Below, piece after piece: positions 8,123 to 17,145 of a stretch of 64,000 bases of DNA (position 1 is its first letter; each line of letters starts with the position of its first letter). Below the pieces are notes generated by a model that had not been told where the DNA came from, searched no databases, and worked only from the letters and a program-made list of their open reading frames with translations. Both the position numbers and the translations under genes were made by a program. The stretch lies in the NCBI RefSeq assembly GCF_008868175.1, contig NZ_WBKT01000003.1, forward strand, positions 1 to 64,000, written 5' to 3'. The stretch is from Micromonospora sp. AMSO31t (GTDB lineage: Bacteria > Actinomycetota > Actinomycetes > Mycobacteriales > Micromonosporaceae).

Positions 8123-9291
8123 CCGGCTTCAGCACGGCCGCCGTGCACGGCGACGACGGCCTGGTTCCCGGTGGGGCGGTGGCGCCACCGATCGTGCAGA
8201 GCGCGACGTTCAGCGCCGAGTCCGACGAGCGGTTCACCGAGATCGCCACCGAGGCCCGGGGCAGCGTCTTCTACACCCGCTACGGCAACCCCAACCACGC
8301 CCAGGTGGCCGCCGTGGTGGCCGAGCTGGAGGGGGCGGAGACGGGCCTCGTGACCGCCTCCGGCATGGGCGCGATCAGCACGATCACCCTGGCCCTGCTC
8401 TCGGTCGGCGACCACGTGGTGGTGCAGCGCAGCACGTACGGCGGCACCACCTCGCTGGCCACCGGCCTGCTGGCGCGCTTCGGGGTGTCCTGCACCCAGG
8501 TCGACCAGACCGACAGCGGGGCCTTCGACCGGGCGCTGCGCCCGGAGACCCGCCTGGTGCTCGTCGAGACGCCGAGCAACCCGCTGCTGGAGCTGACCGA
8601 CCTGGCGGCCGTGGTCGCCGCGGCGCACGCGGCGGGCGCGCTGGTGGTGGTCGACAACACCTTCGCCACGCCGGTCAACCAGCGCCCGTTGAGCGCCGGG
8701 GCGGACCTGGTCTGGCACAGCGGCACCAAGTTCCTCGGCGGTCACTCCGACGTGTCGGCCGGGGTGGTCGTCGGCCCCGCCGGGCTGGTCGAGCGGGTGT
8801 GGCGGACCTCGATCGTCACCGGCAGCACGCTCGGCCCGGTGGACGCCTGGCTGTTGTTGCGCGGCATCCGCACGCTGCCGCTGCGGGTGCAGCGGCACAA
8901 CGCCAACGCGCTCGCCCTGGCCGAGGCGCTGGAGGGGCACCCGGCGGTCGCCCGGGTCCGCTACCCGGGGCTGCCGTCGCACCCCCAGCACGATCTCGCG
9001 CGCCGGCAGATGACCGGCTTCGGCGGGGTGCTCGGCGTCGACCTCGCGGCGGGCCGGGCGGGGGCCGCCGCCCTGCTCGCCGGTCTGGGTCTCGCCAAGC
9101 GCGCGGCCAGCCTGGGCAGCGTCAGCACCCTCGTGGTGCATCCCCGGTCGATGTGGGCGGGGATCGTGGACGCCGGCCAGCTGGCGGCCACCGGCATCGG
9201 GGAGGGCCTGGTCCGCGTGTCCACCGGCATCGAGGACACGGCCGACCTGGTCGACGACTTCCTGGCGGCGCTGGACACGGCGCCGACCTGA
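8119..9291 (+). CDS. PLP-dependent Cys/Met-metabolism (cystathionine gamma-synthase/lyase-like) enzyme in NRPS operon
   Basis: This 390-residue protein belongs to the fold-type I gamma-family PLP enzymes. Visible signatures are YTRYGNP (Y52/R54), the cofactor-binding VVVDNTFATP (D179) and the Schiff-base lysine K204 in HSGTKFLGGHSD. It is full length for the family (380-400 residues). The GTG start overlaps the NRPS stop (GTGA), so the enzyme is translated with the NRPS. Housekeeping relatives are cystathionine gamma-synthase, gamma-lyase and methionine gamma-lyase. In natural-product clusters relatives make non-proteinogenic residues by gamma-replacement or elimination (for example LolC, Fub7, CndF). 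The tight coupling favours a biosynthetic role such as supplying or modifying an amino acid, but the reaction cannot be named from sequence. Confidence 0.85.
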   Translation: MTGFSTAAVHGDDGLVPGGAVAPPIVQSATFSAESDERFTEIATEARGSVFYTRYGNPNHAQVAAVVAELEGAETGLVTASGMGAISTITLALLSVGDHVVVQRSTYGGTTSLATGLLARFGVSCTQVDQTDSGAFDRALRPETRLVLVETPSNPLLELTDLAAVVAAAHAAGALVVVDNTFATPVNQRPLSAGADLVWHSGTKFLGGHSDVSAGVVVGPAGLVERVWRTSIVTGSTLGPVDAWLLLRGIRTLPLRVQRHNANALALAEALEGHPAVARVRYPGLPSHPQHDLARRQMTGFGGVLGVDLAAGRAGAAALLAGLGLAKRAASLGSVSTLVVHPRSMWAGIVDAGQLAATGIGEGLVRVSTGIEDTADLVDDFLAALDTAPT

Positions 9292-9377
9292 CGCGGGACG
9301 GACGTCGGCGCATGGTCCGGGCCGCAACGGGAATCGGAGTGCCGCCAGCAGGACCGACGGACGCCAGGAGCCACGCC

Positions 9378-10091
9378 ATGACGGACCTCTCGCCCACCGG
9401 GTCGCCCCAGGCCGGCAACGGCGGCTTCGCCGTCGTGGAGATGTTCACCTCGCAGGGCTGCGAGAGCTGCCCGCCCGCCGAGGAGGTGCTGACCGAGATC
9501 GAGCGGGACGCCCGCAAGCGGGGCGAGCCGGTCTTCGCCCTGGGCTTCCATGTCGACTACTGGGACCACCTGGGTTGGCCCGACCCGTACGCCGCCGGGG
9601 CGTACACGGCCCGGCAGGAGGCGTACGCGCGGGCCTTCGGGACCGGACACCTCTACACCCCGCAGATGGTCATCAACGGCACCGCCGAGTTCGTGGGCTC
9701 CGACCGGCGGCGGGCCGCCGAGGCCATCACGTCCGCGCTGTCGACCGCGGCCCTCACGCCGCTGGCCCTGTCGGTCGGGGACGCGGGCGGCGGGCACGTG
9801 GTGGTGGACTACCGGACACAGCGGCCGCCGGCGCGGGGCATGCTGCACGTGGCGGTCGTCGAGCGCGGCCTGGAGAACGACGTGCCCCGGGGCGAGAACG
9901 CCGGCCGCCGGCTGCGGCAGGACAACGTGGTACGCGCCTTCACCTCGGTCGGCCTGGGCGCCGAGGAGGGCCGGGTGGACCTGTCCGTGCCGCCGGATCT
10001 CGATCCCGCGCAGGCGTCGGTGGTCGGCTACGTGCAGCAGGAGGGCGAGCGGGCCGTCGTCGGCGCGGCGGCCGTCGACGTGTCCGCCTGA
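9378..10091 (+). CDS. DUF1223 family thioredoxin-like protein
   Basis: The predicted 237-residue protein matches the DUF1223 family. An early CESCPPAEE motif (CxxC) follows VVEMFTSQG, and GFHVDYWDHLGWPDP and YTPQMVINGTAEFVGSD follow in the family order. The fold is thioredoxin-like and the function is unknown; the CxxC suggests thiol redox or metal handling. There is no signal peptide, so it is probably cytoplasmic. The ATG at 9378 is preceded by AGGAG with seven-base spacing and is preferred to an ATG at 9312 that has no good site. It lies 86 bases after the NRPS-linked PLP gene and 37 bases before an MFS gene, so it may be read as part of the same transcript. A role in peptide biosynthesis is not evident. 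Confidence 0.82.
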   Translation: MTDLSPTGSPQAGNGGFAVVEMFTSQGCESCPPAEEVLTEIERDARKRGEPVFALGFHVDYWDHLGWPDPYAAGAYTARQEAYARAFGTGHLYTPQMVINGTAEFVGSDRRRAAEAITSALSTAALTPLALSVGDAGGGHVVVDYRTQRPPARGMLHVAVVERGLENDVPRGENAGRRLRQDNVVRAFTSVGLGAEEGRVDLSVPPDLDPAQASVVGYVQQEGERAVVGAAAVDVSA

Positions 10092-10128
10092 GCCCGCCCG
10101 CGCGCCGCTCACCCGAGGAGCACGCCCG

Positions 10129-11331
10129 ATGAGCATCGCCCCGCAGCAGAAGCGCCTCACGCCGAACGTCACAGTGGTCCTGCTCGCCTCGATCATCGTG
10201 TCGTTCGTCGCCGCGTCGACGGCCCCGAGCCCGCTGTACGGGATCTACCAGGCGCGCTGGCACTTCTCGCCGATCACCACCACCGTGGTGTTCGCCGTCT
10301 ACGCCGTCGCGGTGCTGGCCTCGCTGCTCACCGTCGGCAAGCTCTCCGACCATGTCGGGCGGCGCCCCGTCCTGCTCGCCGCGATCGCGGTCCAGATCGT
10401 CTCGCTGGTCATCTTCGTCCTCGCCGGCGGCGTACCGGAGCTGGTGGCCGCCCGCGTCGTGCAGGGCCTGGCGGCAGGCACCGCCACCGGCGCGGCGGCC
10501 GCCGCCATGCTCGACATCGACCGTGCCCGCGGCACGCTCGCCAACTCGATCGCCCCGGGCATCGGGACCGGGGTCGGTGCGCTGCTCTCCGCGCTGCTCG
10601 TCCAGTACCTGCCCGCGCCGACGCGCCTGGTGTACGTCGTACTGCTCGTCGTGCTGCTCATCCAGGGCGTCGGGGTCGTGCTGATGCCGGAGACGGTCAC
10701 GCCCATATCGGGGGCGCTGCGGAGCCTGCGGCCGGAGATCCGGCTGCCCCGCGCGGTACGCGGGCCACTGCTGGTCGTCGCGCCGGTCGCCTTCGCCGTC
10801 TGGGCCCTCGCGGGGTTCTTCGCCGCGCTCGGCCCGGCGCTCGTGCGTGCGCTCATGAACTCCTCGATCGTGGCCGGGGGTCTGAGCATCTTCGTCTTCG
10901 CCGTCTTCGGGTCGGTCGCCATCCTCGTGCTGCGCGACCGGCCCGCGCGGACCGTCATGCTCACCGGCATCACCGCGCTCGTGATCGGCATGATCATCAC
11001 GCTGGTGTCGGTCCGGGCGGAATCCATCGCCGGCTTCTTCGTCGGCCTCGCGTTCGGGGGCGTCGGCTTCGGCGGCGGCTTCCAGGGCAGCCTCAAGACC
11101 GTCACGCCGCTGGTCGAGGCGCACGAGCGCGCCAGCGTGCTCTCCCTGCTCTACATCGTGTCCTACGTCGGCTTCGGCCTGCCCACGGTGATCGCCGGCT
11201 TCCTCGTGGTCCACGGCGGGGGCCTGCGCCGGACCGCCGAGGAGTACGCCGTCGCCGTCATCGTGCTGGCCGCGGTCGCCCTGCTGGGGCTGCGCGGGAC
11301 GGCCCGGACGGCCCCGGCGGGCGCGCGATAG
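10129..11331 (+). CDS. MFS transporter, possible exporter of the adjacent NRPS product
   Basis: A 400-residue membrane protein with about 12 hydrophobic segments. The MFS loop 2-3 signature appears as GKLSDHVGRRPVL near residue 70, and there is a PSPLYGIYQ motif after TM1. The ATG at 10129 is preceded by CCGAGGAG with eight-base spacing. The size and single-domain MFS layout suit a drug or metabolite efflux permease. It lies downstream of the NRPS genes on the same strand with no terminator-like hairpin between, so export of the peptide or of a related toxic product is a reasonable guess. Substrate specificity cannot be read from the sequence. Confidence 0.82.
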   Translation: MSIAPQQKRLTPNVTVVLLASIIVSFVAASTAPSPLYGIYQARWHFSPITTTVVFAVYAVAVLASLLTVGKLSDHVGRRPVLLAAIAVQIVSLVIFVLAGGVPELVAARVVQGLAAGTATGAAAAAMLDIDRARGTLANSIAPGIGTGVGALLSALLVQYLPAPTRLVYVVLLVVLLIQGVGVVLMPETVTPISGALRSLRPEIRLPRAVRGPLLVVAPVAFAVWALAGFFAALGPALVRALMNSSIVAGGLSIFVFAVFGSVAILVLRDRPARTVMLTGITALVIGMIITLVSVRAESIAGFFVGLAFGGVGFGGGFQGSLKTVTPLVEAHERASVLSLLYIVSYVGFGLPTVIAGFLVVHGGGLRRTAEEYAVAVIVLAAVALLGLRGTARTAPAGAR

Positions 11332-11342
11332 CGTCGCAGCTG

Positions 11343-12308
11343 ATGCCCAACCCGTCCGGACCGGCCGCCCTGACCACGGCCGAACGCGCGATCGACACCC
11401 GCTCCCGCGCCATCCTCGCCCGGCTGCCCCGGCACGGTCCGGCCGGCTGGCTGACCGAGTTCGCGGTCTTCGGGCTCAAACAGGCCTGGGCGTGCGTGTT
11501 CGGTGGGGCGATGCTGGCGGTCATCTTCGCGGCGCACCTCTGGTACCCGGCGGACCCGGCGTTCGCCCGCAACGACTTCCTGACGCTCGCGGCGGTCGCC
11601 ATCCAGGTCGCGATGGTGGCCGGCCGCCTGGAGACCCTGCGCGAGCTGCGGGTGGTGGTGCTGTTCCACCTCGTCGGCACGGCGATGGAGCTGTTCAAGA
11701 CCGAGGTGGGCTCCTGGTCCTACGCCTCCGACGGGCTGCTGAGGGTCGGCGCGGTGCCCCTGTTCAGCGGCTTCATGTACGCCGCGGTCGGCTCCTACCT
11801 GGTCCGGGTGAACCGGCTGTTCGACCTGCGCTTCACCCGCTATCCGAGGCGCTGGGTGACGGCGCTGCTGGCGGCGGCGATCTATGCCAACTTCTTCACC
11901 AACCACTACGTCGTCGACGTGCGGTGGCTGCTCATCGCCGCCGTCGCGCTCGTGTTCGGGCGCTGCGTCATGCAGTTCCGCATCTTCCGGTTCCGGTGGC
12001 GCATGCCGCTGCTGCTGGCCTTCCTCCTCGTCGCCTTCTTCATCTGGCTCGCCGAGAACATCGCCACCTGGTCGAACGCCTGGCTCTACCCCAGCCAGCT
12101 GGGCGGTTGGCACCTGGTCTCGCCGGCGAAGCTCGCCTCCTGGTTCCTCCTCATGATCATCTCGGTGGTGCTGGTCACCTGGATCTCGCCGCCGCAGCCG
12201 CCCGACCCGCCGCAGCCGCCCGACGACCCAGGGCCGGCGGCGGCGGACCGCGACGCGGCCGACACGCCGGCTCCCGCCACCGTCACGCGACGGACGCCGG
12301 CGCGCTGA
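11343..12308 (+). CDS. DUF817 family integral membrane protein
   Basis: The 321-residue product has about eight membrane segments and the conserved DUF817 blocks FGLKQAWACVFGG, RLETLRELRVV, GTAMELFKTEVGSW and PLFSGFMYAAVGSY, ending with NxWxYP-like sequence near residue 250. The function of DUF817 is not established. The C-terminal 45 residues are a Pro/Asp-rich cytoplasmic tail with a PPQPPDPPQPPDDP run. The ATG follows the preceding MFS stop by 11 bases and has no strong Shine-Dalgarno sequence. The end overlaps the end of the oppositely oriented GHL10-like gene by 26 bases, so the two coding regions converge without space for a conventional terminator. Confidence 0.8.
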   Translation: MPNPSGPAALTTAERAIDTRSRAILARLPRHGPAGWLTEFAVFGLKQAWACVFGGAMLAVIFAAHLWYPADPAFARNDFLTLAAVAIQVAMVAGRLETLRELRVVVLFHLVGTAMELFKTEVGSWSYASDGLLRVGAVPLFSGFMYAAVGSYLVRVNRLFDLRFTRYPRRWVTALLAAAIYANFFTNHYVVDVRWLLIAAVALVFGRCVMQFRIFRFRWRMPLLLAFLLVAFFIWLAENIATWSNAWLYPSQLGGWHLVSPAKLASWFLLMIISVVLVTWISPPQPPDPPQPPDDPGPAAADRDAADTPAPATVTRRTPAR

Positions 12309-13923
12309 GCCCGCCCTCGTTGCCGCTGCGGTCCAGGCCGGACACGCAGTAGGTCAGCGGCCCACCGGCCGGGGCGGCGGTGTCCACCCAGTCACCGCTC
12401 CGGGTGGTGCCGATCAGCCGGGCGACGCCACCGTCCACGCGGTAGACGGCAAAGCTCACGGCGTCGCCGCGCCAGGTCAGCGCCACACCGCCGGTGTCCT
12501 GACGCCGCGCGCCGCTGAGGGCGGGTGCGGGTGGCGGCGCCGCCGGCAGCTGGGCCATCGGGGGCAGCAGCGCGGGGGCGGCGTAGTGCGCCCGGCTGTA
12601 CCGGCTGACCGCCCCGAGCTTGTCGGCACGCACCTGCCGGGCGCTGAAGTGCACGCTCCCGCTCACCCCGTGCCGCCGGTTCAACGCGAGCTGCCGGTCC
12701 AGCTCGGCCGGATCCCGCCACGCGCCGCGCTCACCGACCCGGTAGTCGGCCTGACCGATGTAGAGCTGCACCCGGGTGCCCCGCACCGTGGCCGCCCACC
12801 ACGGCAGCAGCTTGGCGTAGTCGGCCTTGCCGAACCCGATGTGCCAGTAGAGCTGCGGCACGACGTAGTCCAGCCACTGCCGGCGTACCCACAGCCGGGT
12901 GTCGGCGTAGATGTCGTCGTAGCTCTGCAGGCCGGCGGTGGACGAGCCGGCCGGGTCGGTGCGCTTGTTGCGCCAGATGCCGAACGGGCTGATGCCGAAC
13001 TTCACCCACGGCTTGATCGCCTTGATCCGCTCGCTCATCTCCCGGACCAGGGTGTTCACGTTGTCCCGGCGCCAGGCGTGCCGGTCGGCGAACCGCCGGC
13101 CGTAGCGGGCGAACGCCGCGCCGTCCGGGAAGTCCTGCCCGGCCTCCGGATAGGGGTAGAAAAAGTCGTCGAAGTGCACCCCGTCGACGTCGTACCGCTG
13201 GACGGCCTCCAGCATCGCGTCCTCGACGAACCGGCGCGCCTCCGGGATGCCCGGGTTGAAGTAGAGGCGGCTGCCCGGCTTGTCGGCGCTGGGATAGGTC
13301 ACCATCCAGTCGCGGTGCCGCCGCAGCGGGTGCGTCGGTGCGAGCTGGTCCAGGTGGGGGCCCGGTCCGCCCACGGTGGCGGGTTGGCCGCCCCGGTAGG
13401 GGTTGAACCAGGCGTGGAACTCCAGGTTGCGGGCGTGCGCCTCGGCGACCATGAACTCCATGGGGTCCCAGCCCGGGTCGCGGCCGTCACGGCGCCCGGT
13501 CAGCCACTCCGACCAGGGCGCGTAGCTCGACGGCCAGAGCGCGTCCCCGCTCGGTCGCACGTGCACGAAGACGGCGTTGTGGTGGCGCCGCACCGCCAGG
13601 TCCAGCCAGCCGCGGAACTCGGCCCGGGCGGCGTCGGCCGGCAACCCCCGCCGGCTCGGCCAGTCGATGTTGTTCACCGTCGTGATCCACATGCCGCGCA
13701 GCTCGCGGGTCGCCCGGGTCGGCCGGCCCGCGCAGTCCCGGCCACCGCCGGCCGGGCCGGCGGCCGCGCTCCCCGGTTCCGCCGCGCCACCGGTGCCGGC
13801 GACCCGGTCGCGCAGCGACCAGGCGCCGACCCCGGCCACCACGGCGAGCGCGACGACGACCGCGACGAGCGCCCGGGTACGGCGGCGGGGAACGGGCGGA
13901 ACGGGCGTTTCGGCGGCGGGCAT
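12283..13923 (-). CDS. Secreted/anchored glycoside hydrolase-like protein, GHL10 (DUF187/YngK-like) with C-terminal Fn3-like region
   Basis: This protein has 546 residues. The N-terminus has a short Arg-rich stretch and one hydrophobic segment (about residues 17-36), a signal anchor or signal peptide. Residues 70-430 match the GHL10/PF02638 TIM barrel: LRGMWITTVNNIDWPSRRG, FHAWFNPYR, YFNPGIPEAR, DGVHFDDFFYPYP, KFGISPFGIWRN and the VVPQLYWHIG block. Proteins of this family are thought to hydrolyse cell-surface polysaccharide or peptidoglycan glycans; biochemical proof is limited. The last 80 residues, with WRGDAVSFAVYRVDGG and YCVSGLDRSGNEG, look like a fibronectin type III-like module. It is a single gene facing the DUF817 gene. 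Confidence 0.85.
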   Translation of the reverse strand: MPAAETPVPPVPRRRTRALVAVVVALAVVAGVGAWSLRDRVAGTGGAAEPGSAAAGPAGGGRDCAGRPTRATRELRGMWITTVNNIDWPSRRGLPADAARAEFRGWLDLAVRRHHNAVFVHVRPSGDALWPSSYAPWSEWLTGRRDGRDPGWDPMEFMVAEAHARNLEFHAWFNPYRGGQPATVGGPGPHLDQLAPTHPLRRHRDWMVTYPSADKPGSRLYFNPGIPEARRFVEDAMLEAVQRYDVDGVHFDDFFYPYPEAGQDFPDGAAFARYGRRFADRHAWRRDNVNTLVREMSERIKAIKPWVKFGISPFGIWRNKRTDPAGSSTAGLQSYDDIYADTRLWVRRQWLDYVVPQLYWHIGFGKADYAKLLPWWAATVRGTRVQLYIGQADYRVGERGAWRDPAELDRQLALNRRHGVSGSVHFSARQVRADKLGAVSRYSRAHYAAPALLPPMAQLPAAPPPAPALSGARRQDTGGVALTWRGDAVSFAVYRVDGGVARLIGTTRSGDWVDTAAPAGGPLTYCVSGLDRSGNEGGLSAPASVA

Positions 13924-14013
13924 CGACCCAGTCTGCCAGCGCCGCCCGGCGGGCGAAACCGGCCGGAACCGCTTCTTGACGGCCGCCTGAGGCGCCGGCC
14001 GCGCCGGGCAGCG

Positions 14014-14046
14014 GCGTGGACCGGTCCTGGATGGACCGGCCCACGC
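14014..14046 (-). terminator. Rho-independent-type hairpin downstream of the S1 protease gene
   Basis: On the minus strand a 14-base-pair stem (arms 14033-14046 and 14014-14027, one G:U pair) closes a five-base loop. It starts about 43 bases after the protease stop codon. There is no U-tract, as is common in actinobacteria. Confidence 0.65.
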
Positions 14047-14088
14047 TGTTCGGATCTGCGGTACGCCGGCCGTCGCGGCGTCGGTGCC

Positions 14089-15330
14089 TCAGCCCTGGAT
14101 GAGCGAGGCGCCGTAGTAGGTCAGCGACCCGATCTGCGCGTCACCCACCGGCCGCAGCAGCGGTGCGTACCAGACGGTGCGGGAGCCGTTGGGGCTCACG
14201 CCGGGGCAGGCCGCCGTGCCGAGCACGCCGGCGGAGACGGTGCCGCGCGCGTCGACCCGGCCGTCCGACCGGTACGAGTACACCGGCCCGCCGCTGTCGC
14301 CCGGCGCGGCGGCGCAGCCCCCGGCGACGATGTGGTTGGCCTGCGTCACCGGCCCGATCACGTACCCGATGTTGACGAACTGGTTGACCACGTCGACCCG
14401 CAGGCTGCAGTGTTCACCGCTGGAGGAGCCGCCGGTGCAGACGTAGTTGCCGACGTAGTCCGACGCGGCGCCGCCGACCCCGATGCTGGTGGCCGCGTTG
14501 TACGGCCCGGTGTAGATCCGGCCGCCGGCCGCGACCCGGATCATCAAGGTGTCCCGCGGGTTCCAGTCGTTGATGATCGGCCCCATGGTGTTGGTGACGC
14601 CACCGCCGTCGTAGGCGACCTGGCCGTTGTAGCCGCAGTGCCCGGCGCTGAGGATCTGCCGGGCGTCGTTCCAGTACACCCCGAAGCCCGTGCTGCAGCC
14701 GCCGCTGGCGTAGTAGCGCGCCCCACCCCAGTACGGGGCGAAGTCGTTCTGGCGGTTGAGCGGCGTCGCGTTCGGCGTGGTGCTCACGCTGAGCGGCAGC
14801 CGCGCGGTACGCAGGACGTCCCGCTTGCCCGACGCCAGCGCCTTGCCGGTGACGGTCACGGCGAGGCCGCTGCCGTCGACCTTGGCGGCCACCGAGACGG
14901 CCCGGGGGTCGGCGGCGAGCCGCTGCGCCTCGGCGACCATCTCGCGCTGGTGGAACCGGGCCGGCTTGAACTTCACCGGCACGGAGAGCCGCTTGGCCAG
15001 GTCACGGACCGACCCGGGCACCCGCCCCTTCCAGTAGACGGTGAGCCTGCGGGCCTCCGGCGCGGCGACCACGCCGGCGAAGCCCTCGCCGCGGGCGGCC
15101 GTGATCTCGCCGGCCGCCGCGTTGAGCCGGTCCTGCTCGGCGAACAGCGCACGCCAGCTGGCGAACCCGCCCGGCACCGCCTCGGCCGGCTGGGTCGACG
15201 GCGTGACGGGCTTGCCCTCGGCCATCGCCGGGGTCCCGAGGGCGCCGGTGGCGACGATCGCGGCGGCCAACGCGAAAAGGGTACGGCGCATGACCGTGCC
15301 CCCGCGTCCGCCCGATGTCATTGGACTCAT
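14089..15330 (-). CDS. Secreted trypsin-like (S1 family) serine protease
   Basis: A 413-residue secreted chymotrypsin-fold protease. The start is fixed by AGGAGG nine bases upstream of the ATG at 15330. A signal peptide follows (MRRTLFALAAAIVATG..., cleavage near AMA/EG at residue 37/38). About 150 residues of pro-region precede the protease domain. The triad is visible as H231 (LSAGHCG), D260 (NPRDTLM) and S346 (PGDSGGP), and several cysteines suggest disulfides. The propeptide plus alpha-lytic/streptogrisin-like core suggests an autoprocessing extracellular enzyme. Upstream lies a 440-base intergenic region shared with a divergent MFS gene. A hairpin follows the stop. Confidence 0.88.
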   Translation of the reverse strand: MSPMTSGGRGGTVMRRTLFALAAAIVATGALGTPAMAEGKPVTPSTQPAEAVPGGFASWRALFAEQDRLNAAAGEITAARGEGFAGVVAAPEARRLTVYWKGRVPGSVRDLAKRLSVPVKFKPARFHQREMVAEAQRLAADPRAVSVAAKVDGSGLAVTVTGKALASGKRDVLRTARLPLSVSTTPNATPLNRQNDFAPYWGGARYYASGGCSTGFGVYWNDARQILSAGHCGYNGQVAYDGGGVTNTMGPIINDWNPRDTLMIRVAAGGRIYTGPYNAATSIGVGGAASDYVGNYVCTGGSSSGEHCSLRVDVVNQFVNIGYVIGPVTQANHIVAGGCAAAPGDSGGPVYSYRSDGRVDARGTVSAGVLGTAACPGVSPNGSRTVWYAPLLRPVGDAQIGSLTYYGASLIQG

Positions 15331-15772
15331 AGAGATTTACCTCCTGGAGGTGAGAGCCGCCGGGGTGACAATTTCCCCGGTCGACCTCGAATTCTGCGCG
15401 ATGAATCCCATTCACCGGCCTCCTGCTACCAAGCGGACTCAGCCATTTACGGATGCTCGGTCGGCGTGCGACCATTGCCGGTTCCCACACGAACGCTGAG
15501 CAGGGAAGACACCTGTCAGGAACGCTTCCCGGCGATCCCGGAAACTGTCGGAAAAGCGCTCCGCATTGAACGGCCGCTCGCTTTTCCGGGGGCCGCCGTC
15601 GCGCATTTGTAACCGGCTTTTCACAATCCTCTTCGCGCGTATGTCACCCTGTCGCAAGGCCGACATCCGGCCTTGGCGCGCCACCACTTCGGGTGGGAGT
15701 CCGATCCGCTAGACCTTCTGCTCTCAGGCGATTTCGTTGTGGCGCGGCGCCCCCGTCGTGTCGGGTGGCGAC
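15331..15772. other. 442-base intergenic region between divergent protease and MFS genes
   Basis: No convincing gene. It is more AT-rich than its surroundings, as expected for a divergent promoter region. Its clear element is an eight-base-pair hairpin at 15655-15675 (CAAGGCCG / CGGCCTTG, loop ACATC). The Shine-Dalgarno AGGAGG of the protease is at 15340-15345. I could not pick out convincing -35/-10 pairs. Confidence 0.5.
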
Positions 15773-17101
15773 ATGCCGCCCGACACCGCGACGCCCCGAT
15801 TTCCGCGTTCCTCGCCCTACTGGCCGGTGGTGACCCATCCGCTGCTGCGCCGGGTCCTGCCCGGGCTGGCGGTGTCCGCCCTGGGCGACGGCATGGCCCT
15901 GGTCGCGGTGACCTGGCTGGCGTTGCAGCTCGCGCCCCACGGTCAGCGCGGCACGTGGACAGCCGTCGCGGTGGCGGCGTACACCCTCCCCAGCGCCGCC
16001 GGAACCATCGCCTTCGGCCGGCGCCTGGCCGGTCGGAGCGGTGCGCAACTCGCCGGCTGGGACGCCGTCCTGCGCGCCGGCGCGCTCGCGGCGATCCCCG
16101 CCGCACACCTTGCCGGGACGCTCACCATCGGCCTGTACGTGGCCCTGCTCGCCGCGTCCTCGCTGCTGCACTCGTGGGGCTCCGCCGGACGCTACGCGCT
16201 GATCGCCGAACTCCTGCCCGAACGGGATCACCTGCCGGCCAACGCGGTGCTCGGCATCATGGGCCAGGCCGCCACCATCGCCGGGCCCCCGCTGGCGGGC
16301 ATCCTGATCGGCGCGGCCGGTCCGGTCTGGGTCATCGCGCTCGACGCGCTCACCTTCGCCGTGCTGGCCCTCACCTACCGCCTCGCCCTCCCCCGCGGCA
16401 CGCGCGCGGACCCGACGGAGGCCGTCCCGTCCCGCACGGCCGGCCTCGGCGTCATCCGCCAGCACCGGACCCTGCGCGGCCTGCTGGCCCTGACGTTCGG
16501 GTTCTTCCTCCTCTTCGGCCCGTTCTACGTGGCCATGCCCGTCGTGGTCACCGAGGAGCTGCACGGCTCCGCGACGACCCTCGGTCTCTACTACACGGCT
16601 TTCGGCGCCGGCTCCCTCCTCGGCGGTCTCGTCACCGGTCACCTGCGCCGCTGGCCGCTGTGGCCCACCACCATCGGCATCGTCGTCGGGTTCGGCGCCG
16701 CCATGCTGCCGCTCGGCCTGGACGCGCCCGTCGGCCTCTCGCTGCCGGCCTTCGCCCTGGCCGGCCTCCTCTGGGCCCCCTACACGTCCACGTCGATGGC
16801 GCTGTTCCAGCGCAGCACCACCGGCGCGAGGCTCCCGCAGGCCCTGGCCGCCTACAGCGCGGTGATCGTGCTGGCGGTGCCGCTGGGCACCATGCTCGGC
16901 GGCCCGCTGACAGCCACGATCGGCGCCCGTCACACGCTGCTGCTGTGCGCCGCGGCCACGATCGCCCTCGGCGTGGCGGCCGCCGCACTCGCTCGCCTGC
17001 CCCGCCGGCCGTCCCCGACGGGCGACGACCCGACCGGGGTGGGCCCGGCGCCCGGGCGGCAGCCCCGCCCGGACGATGCCGTGGGCGCGGGCACCACCTG
17101 A
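15773..17101 (+). CDS. MFS transporter (DHA/MFS_3-like efflux type)
   Basis: A 442-residue permease with about 12 predicted membrane segments (first near LLRRVLPGLAVSALGDGMALVAV). The pattern SALGDG...AVTWLAL resembles the MFS_3/enterobactin-exporter-like group. A basic loop GRRLAGRSGAQ is in the position of loop 2-3. The C-terminal 30 residues are a Pro/Asp/Arg-rich tail. The start is uncertain: ATG at 15773 is used, but GTG at 15758 and TTG at 15737 are in frame and no site has a strong Shine-Dalgarno. The gene stands alone before a regulatory phosphatase gene and its substrate is unknown. Confidence 0.8.
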   Translation: MPPDTATPRFPRSSPYWPVVTHPLLRRVLPGLAVSALGDGMALVAVTWLALQLAPHGQRGTWTAVAVAAYTLPSAAGTIAFGRRLAGRSGAQLAGWDAVLRAGALAAIPAAHLAGTLTIGLYVALLAASSLLHSWGSAGRYALIAELLPERDHLPANAVLGIMGQAATIAGPPLAGILIGAAGPVWVIALDALTFAVLALTYRLALPRGTRADPTEAVPSRTAGLGVIRQHRTLRGLLALTFGFFLLFGPFYVAMPVVVTEELHGSATTLGLYYTAFGAGSLLGGLVTGHLRRWPLWPTTIGIVVGFGAAMLPLGLDAPVGLSLPAFALAGLLWAPYTSTSMALFQRSTTGARLPQALAAYSAVIVLAVPLGTMLGGPLTATIGARHTLLLCAAATIALGVAAAALARLPRRPSPTGDDPTGVGPAPGRQPRPDDAVGAGTT

Positions 17102-17145
17102 GGCCGACGCCGGACGCGGTACGACGGTGCGGCTATGGTCGGGCG

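Noticed and set aside
12184-12225. Proline-rich repeat PPQPPDPPQPPDDP at the end of the DUF817 gene as a tandem repeat element
   Set aside because: It is two imperfect copies of a short codon run in a disordered tail.
15655-15675. Hairpin in the protease/MFS intergenic region as a riboswitch
   Set aside because: An eight-base-pair stem alone is not enough to call a riboswitch; noted only as structure.
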